From: Myxococcus landrumus
GTDB taxonomy: Bacteria > Myxococcota > Myxococcia > Myxococcales > Myxococcaceae
Direction: 5' to 3'
Length of the DNA: 64,000 nt
Assembly: GCF_017301635.1 (NCBI RefSeq)
Contig: NZ_CP071091.1
Location: 10,098,501-10,162,500 of the forward strand
Shown: piece by piece, positions 24,739-32,369 of the stretch
Numbering within the stretch: the stretch's first letter is position 1
Layout: each line of letters begins with the position of its first letter
The notes under the pieces: generated by a model
Databases searched by the model: none
Told to the model about the DNA's origin: nothing
Seen by the model: the letters and a program-made list of their open reading frames with translations, nothing else
Program-made: the position numbers and the translations under genes

Positions 24739-25671
24739 GTGGCCACCGGAAACTCCCTGTCCACGTTTGGCGCTGGCAAGGTCATCCTCCTGGGTGAGCA
24801 CAGCGTCGTCTATGGCCACCCCGCGCTGGCGGGCCCGCTGTCCCAGGGCGTGAAGGCGCGAGGCGTGCCGGCGAAGAAGTGCCAGCTCGTCCTGCCCTCC
24901 ACGCTGAGCCGGGCGCAGCGGACGCTGCTGCTGGGGGCGTTCAACCGCGCCGCGAAGCTCGTCGGCGAGCCACCCGTGAAGGTGTCGTTGGACCCGGAGC
25001 TGCCGCTGGCCGTGGGCCTGGGCAGCTCCGCCGCGTTGTCCGTGGCGTGCGCGCGCATGCTGCTGCTCGCCGCGGGCAAGGCGCCTTCGTCCAAGGAGGC
25101 CGCGCGCCTGGCGTGGGCGATGGAGCAGGAGTTCCACGGCACGCCCTCCGGCGTGGACCACACGACGAGCGCGGAGGAGCAGCTGCTGCTCTACCGCAAG
25201 CAGCCAGGTGCGTCCTCGGTGGGGAAGGGCAAGACGGTGGACAGCCCGCGCGCGCTGAAGGTCGTGGTGGCGCTGGCGGGCGAGCGCAGCCCCACGAAGA
25301 AGACGGTGGCGGCGTTGCGGCAGCGGCAGGCGCGCTGGCCGGAGCGCTACCAGCGCATCTTCAAGGAGATGGGGAAGCTGGCGTCGGAAGGCGCGAAGGC
25401 GGTGGAGGCGGGTGACCTGGAGGCGCTGGGGGACGCGATGAACGTCAACCAGGGGCTTCTGTCGGCGCTGGGCCTGTCGTCGACGCCGTTGGAAGAGATG
25501 GTGTATCGACTGCGGAGCCTGGGCGCGCTGGGCGCCAAGCTCACCGGCGCGGGTGGGGACGGCGGAGCCGTGGTCGGTCTGTTCACTGATCCTGAGTCCG
25601 CGGTGGTTCAGCTCACCCGGCAAGGTGTGCGCTGCTTCAGCAGCCAGCTCGCGGGTCCGCGGGCGTTGTGA
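24739..25671 (+). CDS. mvk: Mevalonate kinase
   Basis: 310 residues, GHMP kinase family. GTG at 24739, five bases after the mvaA stop, is chosen because it gives the standard N-terminus. The three motifs are GKVILLGEHSVVYGHPA (motif 1), PLAVGLGSSAALSVA (ATP loop) and GAKLTGAGGDGGAVVGL (motif 3). TPSGVDHTTSAEEQ carries the catalytic Asp region. It phosphorylates mevalonate to 5-phosphomevalonate with ATP. The sequence lacks extra domains. It is followed after 8 bases by mvaD. Confidence 0.92.
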   Translation: MATGNSLSTFGAGKVILLGEHSVVYGHPALAGPLSQGVKARGVPAKKCQLVLPSTLSRAQRTLLLGAFNRAAKLVGEPPVKVSLDPELPLAVGLGSSAALSVACARMLLLAAGKAPSSKEAARLAWAMEQEFHGTPSGVDHTTSAEEQLLLYRKQPGASSVGKGKTVDSPRALKVVVALAGERSPTKKTVAALRQRQARWPERYQRIFKEMGKLASEGAKAVEAGDLEALGDAMNVNQGLLSALGLSSTPLEEMVYRLRSLGALGAKLTGAGGDGGAVVGLFTDPESAVVQLTRQGVRCFSSQLAGPRAL

Positions 25672-25679
25672 GAGTTCCC

Positions 25680-26666
25680 ATGAAAGCAACAGCCCTGGCG
25701 CATCCCAACATCGCCCTGGTGAAGTACTGGGGGAAGCGGGACGACGCGCTGATTCTTCCGCACCAGTCCAGCCTGTCCATGACGCTGTCGCCGCTGTCGG
25801 TGACGACGACGGTGGAGTTCGGCGTGGCGACGGACGCGGTGGACATCAATGGCCACACCGCGAAGGGCAGCGAGCGCGAGCGGGTGCTGAAGCTCCTGGA
25901 GTCGGTGCGCGCGCAGACGAAGCAGGCGCTGGGGCCCGCGAAGGTGGTGTCGCGCGGAGATTTCCCCATGGCGGCGGGACTGGCGAGCAGCGCGGCGGGC
26001 TTCGCGGCGCTGGCGGTGGCGGGGCGCGCGGCGGCGGGGCTCCCGTCGGATGCGCGCGCGGCGAGCATCCTGGCGCGACTGGGAAGTGGCTCGGCCTGCC
26101 GCAGCGTGGAGGGTGGCTTCTGCGAGTGGCTGCGCGGCGAGCGTCCGGATGGCGAGGACAGCTATGCGGTGCAGCGCTTCGATGCCGCGCACTGGCCGGA
26201 CCTGCGCATGGTGGTGGCCGTCGTCGACCGGGGCGAGAAGGACGTGAAGTCCCGCGACGGCATGAAGCAGACGGTGGAGACCAGTCCGTACTACCCGGCC
26301 TGGGTGCGCGACGCGGAGGCGGAGGTGCCTCGAGCGCGCGAGTTCATCGCCCGGAAGGATTTGCAGGCGCTGGGCGAGTTGTGTGAGCGCAACGCGTGGC
26401 GGATGCATGCCACGTCGCTCGCGGCCGACCCCCCGCTCTGCTACCTCAACGCGGGCACGCTGGGGCTCATCCAGCAACTGCGCGAGGCGCGCAAGAAGGG
26501 CGTGCCCGTCTGGTTCACGCTGGACGCGGGACCCAACCCGGTACTGCTGACGGACGCGGCGCACGAGGTGGCGGCGGAGGCGCTCGCGCGTGCGTGTGGC
26601 GCGCTCGACGTGGTCCGCTGCGTGCCCGGTGGCGACGCGGTGCTGAAGCAGGAGCACCTGTTCTGA
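25680..26666 (+). CDS. mvaD: Diphosphomevalonate decarboxylase
   Basis: 328 residues from ATG at 25680; a GTG at 25668 overlapping the mvk stop is the alternative and would add four residues. Signature blocks are AHPNIALVKYWGKRDD, SSLSMTLSPLSVTTTVEF, FPMAAGLASSAAGFAALA and LARLGSGSACRSVEGGF. The last block and the PxxNIAxxKYWGK motif distinguish it from kinases of the same fold. It converts mevalonate diphosphate to IPP with ATP hydrolysis and loss of CO2. Its stop overlaps the next start as TGATG. Confidence 0.94.
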   Translation: MKATALAHPNIALVKYWGKRDDALILPHQSSLSMTLSPLSVTTTVEFGVATDAVDINGHTAKGSERERVLKLLESVRAQTKQALGPAKVVSRGDFPMAAGLASSAAGFAALAVAGRAAAGLPSDARAASILARLGSGSACRSVEGGFCEWLRGERPDGEDSYAVQRFDAAHWPDLRMVVAVVDRGEKDVKSRDGMKQTVETSPYYPAWVRDAEAEVPRAREFIARKDLQALGELCERNAWRMHATSLAADPPLCYLNAGTLGLIQQLREARKKGVPVWFTLDAGPNPVLLTDAAHEVAAEALARACGALDVVRCVPGGDAVLKQEHLF

Positions 26667-27745
26667 TGGACCGCGCCCTCTCGGCGCCGGGCAAGCTGTT
26701 CGTCTCCGGCGAGTATGCGGTGCTGTGGGGCGGGGTGGCGCGGGTGGCGGCGGTGGCTCCCCGCACCGCGGCTTATGTGCGGCGGCGCGAGGATGCGCGC
26801 GTGCACGTCTGCATCGAGGAAGGGACGCTGGCGGGCAGCGTGACGCCCAAGGGTGTGCGCTGGGCTCGCGAGGTGCCGCAGGGCTTTCTCTTCGTGGCGC
26901 GTGCGCTCGACGAGGCCCTGCGCGCGCATGGCCGCGCGAGCCAGGGCTTCGACCTCGCGATTGCGCCTTCCGCGGTGGGCCCCAATGGCCAGAAGCTGGG
27001 CATGGGCGGCAGCGCATGCGCGACGGTGCTCGCGGCCGAGGGCGCGCGCTATGTGCTCGAGGAGCGCCACGACACGCTGAAGCTCGCGCTCCTGGCGCAC
27101 ACGCTGGGGCAGGGCGGCAAGGGCAGCGGCGGCGACGTGGCGGCGAGCTTCGCGGGCGGAGTGCTGCGCTATCGACGCTATGATGTGTCGCCCCTGGTCG
27201 ACGCGAGCAATGGCGGGCGGCTGGGTGCGGCGCTGGCCGAGTCACCTTCGGTGGACGTGTGGCGTCTGCCCACGCCTCGCGTGGCCATGGCCTATGCCTT
27301 CACGGGCGAGAGTGCGTCCACGAAGGTGCTCATCGGCCAGGTGGAGGCGCGGCTGGAAGAGGTGGGCCGTCGGGCCTTCGTGGCTCGCTCGGACACGGTG
27401 GGGCAGGCCGTGGAGGACGGGCTCGCGGGCGGAGACTTCCGAGGCTTCACCGAGGCCGTGACGGCGCAGCACGCGTTGTTGTTGGAGCTGGGCCCGTTGG
27501 AGACGGAGGCCATGCGGCGCGTGCTGTCGATGGCGTCGGCCTACGGCTGCGCGGGAAAGCTGTCGGGTGCGGGGGGCGGCGACGGCTGCATCCTCTTCGC
27601 GCCGGACGTGGAGGCTCGCGCCGAGCTGTGCAAGGGACTGGAGGCTCGCGGCTTCCACACCCTGCTGCTGGAACCCGAGCCCGGAGTCCGCGGAGAGACT
27701 CACGTGGATGCCCGGCTTCGCGCGTGGATGGACGCGCTCGTCTGA
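26666..27745 (+). CDS. mvaK2: Phosphomevalonate kinase (GHMP family)
   Basis: 359 residues. The GHMP motifs are SAPGKLFVSGEYAVLWGG, KLGMGGSACATVLAAEGAR (a Gly/Ser ATP loop) and CAGKLSGAGGGDGCILFAPD. The GQGGKGSGGDVAASFAGG block is characteristic of ERG8-type phosphomevalonate kinase, which makes mevalonate diphosphate. The start overlaps the mvaD stop by one base. Position completes the pathway mevalonate, phosphomevalonate, diphosphomevalonate, IPP. The stop is one base from the convergent barrel gene. Confidence 0.9.
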   Translation: MDRALSAPGKLFVSGEYAVLWGGVARVAAVAPRTAAYVRRREDARVHVCIEEGTLAGSVTPKGVRWAREVPQGFLFVARALDEALRAHGRASQGFDLAIAPSAVGPNGQKLGMGGSACATVLAAEGARYVLEERHDTLKLALLAHTLGQGGKGSGGDVAASFAGGVLRYRRYDVSPLVDASNGGRLGAALAESPSVDVWRLPTPRVAMAYAFTGESASTKVLIGQVEARLEEVGRRAFVARSDTVGQAVEDGLAGGDFRGFTEAVTAQHALLLELGPLETEAMRRVLSMASAYGCAGKLSGAGGGDGCILFAPDVEARAELCKGLEARGFHTLLLEPEPGVRGETHVDARLRAWMDALV

Positions 27746-27746
27746 C

Positions 27747-28919
27747 TCAGAACATGTGGCCGAAGGTGACGTAGACGCGCTGGCGTCCCGTCTCCGTCGA
27801 GCGCGCGTAGTCCAGGCGGACGATGGCGGCGCGCCGGGACAGGCGCACGCCTCCGCCGATGCCCGGGTGCCACTCGTGCCACTTGCCGTCGGAGACGCCC
27901 GGGTGCCAGACGCGGCCCAGGTCCAGGAACATCACCGCGCCCACCTTCATGCTCTTGCCGAACACCTGGAGGTTCGCGGCGTGGAAGCGCAGCTCCGTGT
28001 TGGTGAACGCCTTGATGTTGCCGGAGAAGCGGTTGCGCTCGATGCCGCGCACGCTGCTCATACCGCCAATGCCCTCGGACACGTTGACGCCGCCCGTGTT
28101 GCTCCACTCGAAGAACGGGACGTCGCCAAAGAGCATGTCCAACGTCAGCCGCTGCGCCAGCGTCAGGCGCGATGACAGCCGCACGTAGCGGCGCTCGCTC
28201 AAGGTGATGCCCGCGTACTGGTAGCGGCTGCCCGTGGCCTGTCCGGAGACGCGCAGCGCAATCTCCTCCACGCCGCCTTCCAGCGGGTCCGTCTCGTCGT
28301 CGCGGGTGTCCCACAGCGCGCCGACCAGGAGCTGGCCAGTGGAGCCGCCCTCGATTCCGAGCGGACGCTGCTGCGTCAGCATGGAGTGGTCATACGCATC
28401 CACGCTCGTGTATCGCCACGCGTAGCCGACGTAGGACTGAAGCGGATGCTCGGGGCCGAAGGGGCGGCCTCGCAGCCGGAACCACGCGCCGGGCGCTCCC
28501 TTGTCGAAGGCGTAGCGCTCATTGTCCACGTCGCCACGGAAGTCCGGCGCGGACAGATTGCCCGCACCGAAGAAGGGGCTGCGCAGCTCCCGCTTGTACT
28601 CGAGCCCGGCCTCCAGCCGCAGCGGACCGATGAGCCGAGGTCCGTCGTAGCGCAGGTAGTGGCTCTGCACGCCTCGGCTGCTGAACAACACCTGCGCGCC
28701 GATGCCGTGCGCGTACGGAGTCTTGCCCGGGCCGTACAGGTAGATGCCGCCTACCGCGCCGTAGCTCAGTCCGTGGTCTGAGCTGAACGTCATCATCGGC
28801 AGCGCGATGATGTCCGAGCCGGAGTCCGTCTGCGTGGGGGGCAGTCCTGGCGCTGGCCGGGAGGGCGACTTCACCGGCGCGGCGGCAAGAATGACGAGCA
28901 GGACAGCGGGAAGGAGCAT
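27747..28919 (-). CDS. Omp85/BamA-type beta-barrel outer membrane protein
   Basis: 390 residues with a signal peptide (to about residue 18). The remainder matches the bacterial surface antigen (Omp85 barrel) domain: repeated amphipathic strands, RSPFFGAGNLS, LLVGALWDTRDDETDPLEGG, GGMSSVRGIERNRF (the conserved VRGY/F lid-lock-like strand) and a final strand ending in Phe. POTRA domains are missing, so it is a barrel-only relative rather than BamA itself. Its cargo is unknown. It converges with the mevalonate operon with a one-base gap. Confidence 0.85.
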   Translation of the reverse strand: MLLPAVLLVILAAAPVKSPSRPAPGLPPTQTDSGSDIIALPMMTFSSDHGLSYGAVGGIYLYGPGKTPYAHGIGAQVLFSSRGVQSHYLRYDGPRLIGPLRLEAGLEYKRELRSPFFGAGNLSAPDFRGDVDNERYAFDKGAPGAWFRLRGRPFGPEHPLQSYVGYAWRYTSVDAYDHSMLTQQRPLGIEGGSTGQLLVGALWDTRDDETDPLEGGVEEIALRVSGQATGSRYQYAGITLSERRYVRLSSRLTLAQRLTLDMLFGDVPFFEWSNTGGVNVSEGIGGMSSVRGIERNRFSGNIKAFTNTELRFHAANLQVFGKSMKVGAVMFLDLGRVWHPGVSDGKWHEWHPGIGGGVRLSRRAAIVRLDYARSTETGRQRVYVTFGHMF

Positions 28920-29071
28920 GGGGACCGTGGTGACGCGTCACTGTGTCGGAACCATCCCGACAGAAGGACGGCGCTACTTGCCCGCCTGCATTCCAGGAGG
29001 GCTGCCTTCGACTGAAGGCGGCCGTCCCCCCAAGTGCTCATTTTGGCTGCTGGGGGAGGGGAGTCGTCAAC

Positions 29072-30655
29072 GTGAGTGCTGCCATGACTCCAACTTCTGG
29101 GATGTGGGCACGTACGCTTGCACGGCGGATTCGTTCGAAAGTTCCGCCCGTGGCGGCGCCTGGGCGCCGGAAGCTGTTGATTGTCCACCTCGACGGCGTA
29201 CCCAAAGCCCTTCTGGACGAGGCGATGGTTGGCGGGCAACTGCCGTTCTTCTCCCGACTCATCCGGTCCGGCGAGTTTCTCCTGGATGACGCCTTTTGGG
29301 GTTCTCCGACCTCGACGCCGTACTTCCAAGCGGGGCTCCTGTACGGGCTGCGGCACTCCAACCTGCCGGCGTATTCCTGGTTCGACCGGGAGCTGGGACG
29401 CGAGCTGCGGATGAACGTGCCCGCGGACGCGCTGGAAATCGAGCGGCGGCTGCGGGGCACCGGGCGCGACAGCCTGCTGGATGGCGGCGGCCATGGGTAC
29501 TTCACGCTGTTCCGTGCGGGCGCGGAGAACGCGCTGAGCATGAGCACGCTGGGCAGCCTGAAGCTGATGGCCCAGGGCTTCTCCTACGAGATGATGGGGC
29601 TGGCCGCGGGGAGGACTCGAAGTGTCTGGTCCTTCCTTCGCTCGTTGGGCGTGGACGCGTGGCAGTCGGCGCGCGAGATGATGCGCTGGGCTCGAGCGTT
29701 GGGGAACTGGAGCCACGAGAGCGCCTTCCTCGTCAGCCGCATCTTCTTCCAGCGGTTGGGGTGGAGCTTCGCGCACACCAAGGCCCTGGTGGACATGGCG
29801 CGCGGCGTGCCCGTCATCTACCTGGTGTACGGCAACTACGATGAGACGGCGCATCGCCGAGGTCCGCGTTCGACGCTGGCGCGCTCGGAGCTGCACCGCG
29901 TGGATGCGTCCCTCGCGGAGCTCCACGCGATGGCGCGCTCGGTGGAGCAGCCCTACGACGTCGTCATCCTCTCGGACCACGGCCACGTGGACAGTGTTCC
30001 CCTGGAGCAGCGCCAGGGCGCGCGTCTGAAGTCCGTGCTCCTCGAGGGGCCCTCCGTGCCGCTCTCCGACGACGTGATGCGGGGCTTGTGTGACGGGCGC
30101 GCTCGTCCGGAGCGGGACGTGAGACCACGCGAGCCCTTCACGCCGGTGGTCGTCGAGTGTGGCAACTTCGCCCACGTCTATCTCTCCGGTGAGCGTGAGG
30201 CGCTGGAGGCGCGCGAGTTGTTGGCTCGCTACCCCGAGGTGCTGGCGCGCGCGACGCGAAACCCGGACCTGGGCCTGGTCGCGATGAAGCGAGGCCGCTC
30301 CGCCGTGGTGGTGGTGCAAGGCGGTGTGTACGGCCTGGAGGACCTGGAGCGTGCGCCCTTGTCCGCCGAGTTCAGCCGTCGCGCGGTGCGGGACTTCCTC
30401 CGAGGGTTGCCGTCCATGCAGACGGCGGGAGACCTGGTGCTCTTCGGTGAGGTGGTCCCCCGTGGCGGCACGGTGGGCTTTGCCTGGGAGTTCGGCTCAC
30501 ACGGCGGACTGACGCGCACGGAGGCCAACAGCCTGGTGTGCTGGCCCGCAAATGCACCGGTGGACCTGTCTGGCTTGAGCCACTGCGTGGATCTTCATGA
30601 CCGGCTCGCCGAGGCCTACCTGGAGCCCGCGCGCCGCTTGCGGTGGGCCCCGTGA
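29072..30655 (+). CDS. Alkaline-phosphatase/phosphodiesterase superfamily protein
   Basis: 527 residues. GTG at 29072 is chosen because GGGGAG ends eight bases upstream; ATG at 29084 is the alternative. LLIVHLDGVPKALLDEAM carries the first metal ligand, WGSPTSTPYFQAG the likely catalytic Thr/Ser, VVILSDHGHVDSVPLEQ the DHG ligand pair and FAWEFGSHGGLTRTEAN the last His. This is the metal-ligand order of the alkaline-phosphatase superfamily. No secretion signal is obvious. The stop overlaps the next start as GTGA, so it probably works with that membrane protein, perhaps on a lipid-linked substrate. Confidence 0.78.
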   Translation: MSAAMTPTSGMWARTLARRIRSKVPPVAAPGRRKLLIVHLDGVPKALLDEAMVGGQLPFFSRLIRSGEFLLDDAFWGSPTSTPYFQAGLLYGLRHSNLPAYSWFDRELGRELRMNVPADALEIERRLRGTGRDSLLDGGGHGYFTLFRAGAENALSMSTLGSLKLMAQGFSYEMMGLAAGRTRSVWSFLRSLGVDAWQSAREMMRWARALGNWSHESAFLVSRIFFQRLGWSFAHTKALVDMARGVPVIYLVYGNYDETAHRRGPRSTLARSELHRVDASLAELHAMARSVEQPYDVVILSDHGHVDSVPLEQRQGARLKSVLLEGPSVPLSDDVMRGLCDGRARPERDVRPREPFTPVVVECGNFAHVYLSGEREALEARELLARYPEVLARATRNPDLGLVAMKRGRSAVVVVQGGVYGLEDLERAPLSAEFSRRAVRDFLRGLPSMQTAGDLVLFGEVVPRGGTVGFAWEFGSHGGLTRTEANSLVCWPANAPVDLSGLSHCVDLHDRLAEAYLEPARRLRWAP

Positions 30656-31755
30656 GCGCGAGGGCGGGCTGGAGAGCATGGCCTTCGTCGCGCGGTGGGG
30701 GACTCTCCAAGGTGTTGTTCGTGGTGCTGGGGACGCTGTTCTCCCTCGTCCTGCTCTCCACGGCCTTCTTCCGCTGGAATCCGCGCGGGCCGGGGCCGCT
30801 GCTGGTGCCGCGCTTCTCGTTCGCGGACTTCCTCGGTGATTTGCCTGGGCACCTCGTGTGGCTGATTCCCTTCGTGCTGCTCCAGGGAAGTGTCATCCCG
30901 CTGCGCGCCGTGCAGTGGCAGAGCACGCTGCGCAAGCGGGTGCCCTTCCGCGAGCGCTACCACCTGGTGGCCATCGGCGCCTTCGCCCACAACGTGCTGC
31001 CGGGGAAGCTGGGCGATGTGCTGCGCGCGTTCCTCCTGTCGCGCACGGAGCGCATTCCCTTCCTGCTCTGCCTGGGTACGGTGGCCGTCTGCAAGCTGAT
31101 GGAGTTCGCCGCGCTGATGCTGGTGGTGTCCCTCTCCTTGCTCGGGCCCTTCGGCGACACGCTCTCCCGCTTCCAGGGACAGCTCCAGGTGGCTGTGTTC
31201 CTGTGCGTGGGGTTGGTGGTCCTCGTCGTGCTCCTGGCTCGAGGGGCCACGCCCCTGGCGGGCTACCTCCATCGCCGCCACCGCTTCCCCCGCCTGGAGG
31301 GCTTCCTCCACCACGTCAGTGACGGGCTGGGCTCGGCGCGCTCCTTCGGGGGCATGGCGAAGGTGCTCTTCTTCTCGATGGGGCCCGTGCTCGCGTCGGT
31401 GCTGGCCTACGGGCTGGCGCTCCAGGGGCTGGCCATCCCAGGGGGCCTCTTCGCGGGCGCCGTGGTGCTGGGCGCCATCTCCCTGGGACAGGCGCTTCCA
31501 GGCGTGCCCGCGGGCATGGGGCTCTACTACTTCGTCACGAGCTGGGCGGCGCGCAGCCTGGGCTCTTCACCGGAGGACGCGGCGGCCTTCGCCACGCTCA
31601 CCCACCTGGGGACAGTGCTCAGCCAGGCCGGGGTGGGCGCTGTCTCTGTCTACGTCCGGAAGATTCGGATTCGAGATCTGCGGAAGGGCGGGAGCCTGGC
31701 GCGCGAGGCGGCGCAGCACGTGGCCCACGAGTCCGTCGAGCCCGCGCGAACGTGA
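30652..31755 (+). CDS. Flippase-like integral membrane protein (LPG synthase TM domain family)
   Basis: 367 residues, GTG start at 30652 overlapping the previous stop. About eight membrane helices. Conserved blocks of the lysylphosphatidylglycerol-synthase/AglD transmembrane family are present: PLRAVQWQSTLRKRVPF, AIGAFAHNVLPGKLGDVLRAF and a late LGQALPGVPAGMGLYYF. There is no aminoacyl-transferase domain, so it is not a lysyl-PG synthase. Such proteins are often flippases or adaptors for glycolipids. Coupling to the phosphatase-superfamily gene suggests a shared lipid-linked job. Confidence 0.8.
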   Translation: MSARAGWRAWPSSRGGGLSKVLFVVLGTLFSLVLLSTAFFRWNPRGPGPLLVPRFSFADFLGDLPGHLVWLIPFVLLQGSVIPLRAVQWQSTLRKRVPFRERYHLVAIGAFAHNVLPGKLGDVLRAFLLSRTERIPFLLCLGTVAVCKLMEFAALMLVVSLSLLGPFGDTLSRFQGQLQVAVFLCVGLVVLVVLLARGATPLAGYLHRRHRFPRLEGFLHHVSDGLGSARSFGGMAKVLFFSMGPVLASVLAYGLALQGLAIPGGLFAGAVVLGAISLGQALPGVPAGMGLYYFVTSWAARSLGSSPEDAAAFATLTHLGTVLSQAGVGAVSVYVRKIRIRDLRKGGSLAREAAQHVAHESVEPART

Positions 31756-31777
31756 GAACAGGGGGCCCAGAAACGCG

Positions 31778-31810
31778 AAAGGGGCCCCGGCTAAGAAGCC
31801 GGGACCCCTT
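31778..31810 (-). terminator. Terminator after tRNA-Leu
   Basis: AAGGGGCCCCGGCT pairs with AGCCGGGACCCCTT around AAGA. On the minus strand the stem is followed by TTTCGCGTTTC, ending the tRNA transcript. The stem is nearly symmetric and may also end the flippase gene on the plus strand. Confidence 0.75.
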
Positions 31811-31818
31811 ATCGACTG

Positions 31819-31902
31819 TGCCCAGGAGAGGACTCGAACCTCCATGCCCTTGCAGGCGCTAGACCCTGAATCTAGTGTGTCTACCAATTCCACCACCTGG
31901 GC
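31819..31902 (-). tRNA. tRNA-Leu (anticodon CAG)
   Basis: 84 bases. The acceptor GCCCAGG pairs with CCTGGGC, followed by discriminator A; CCA is not encoded. The anticodon stem CTAGA/TCTAG frames loop TTCAGGG, anticodon CAG, reading CUG, the commonest leucine codon here. The long variable arm expected of tRNA-Leu is present, and the T-arm has GGTTCGAGTCC. It lies 88 bases downstream of fdx and could be read from the isc transcript or its own promoter. Confidence 0.95.
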
Positions 31903-31990
31903 AGGTGGTTCACCGCCGCGCTGTGGGGCGCTGCGATGGGCCGGACATATAGAAGTACTGCCCCGCCCCGTCAAGAACTACGTAACAACC

Positions 31991-32368
31991 TCACTTCTTC
32001 AGCGGCCATTTCCCCTGGGCCTCGAGGCCGCGGCGGATGACCGGGTTCTCATCCATGAACGCGGTGAGGGACTCCTCGGTGATTTCGACCACGATGTCCT
32101 CCTGGGCGAGCTCCGTCTGGCAGCTCAACCGGGAGTACGGGCGCACGTCGAACCCCATGTCCAGGCGGTCCGCCTCCGCGTCCGTCTGCTCACTCAGCGA
32201 GTCGAGTCCCTTGCGCACCCAGATGTGACAGGTGGAGCAGCCGCAGACGCCGCCACAGCTATGGCCCACCTGGGCACCACACTGCTCGGCCGCGTCCAGA
32301 AGCGTGGTTCCGGCGGGCACGTCCGCGCTGACCTCGGCCAGCGGGCTCTTGAATGTCACCTTGGGCAC
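31991..32368 (-). CDS. fdx: ISC-type 2Fe-2S ferredoxin
   Basis: 125 residues. The cluster ligands are in GHSCGGVCGCSTCHIWV plus a later Cys in RLSCQTEL, matching the ISC ferredoxin pattern. It donates electrons for cluster assembly on IscU. It is the last protein gene of the isc operon, one base after hscA. Confidence 0.93.
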   Translation of the reverse strand: MPKVTFKSPLAEVSADVPAGTTLLDAAEQCGAQVGHSCGGVCGCSTCHIWVRKGLDSLSEQTDAEADRLDMGFDVRPYSRLSCQTELAQEDIVVEITEESLTAFMDENPVIRRGLEAQGKWPLKK

Positions 32369-32369
32369 G

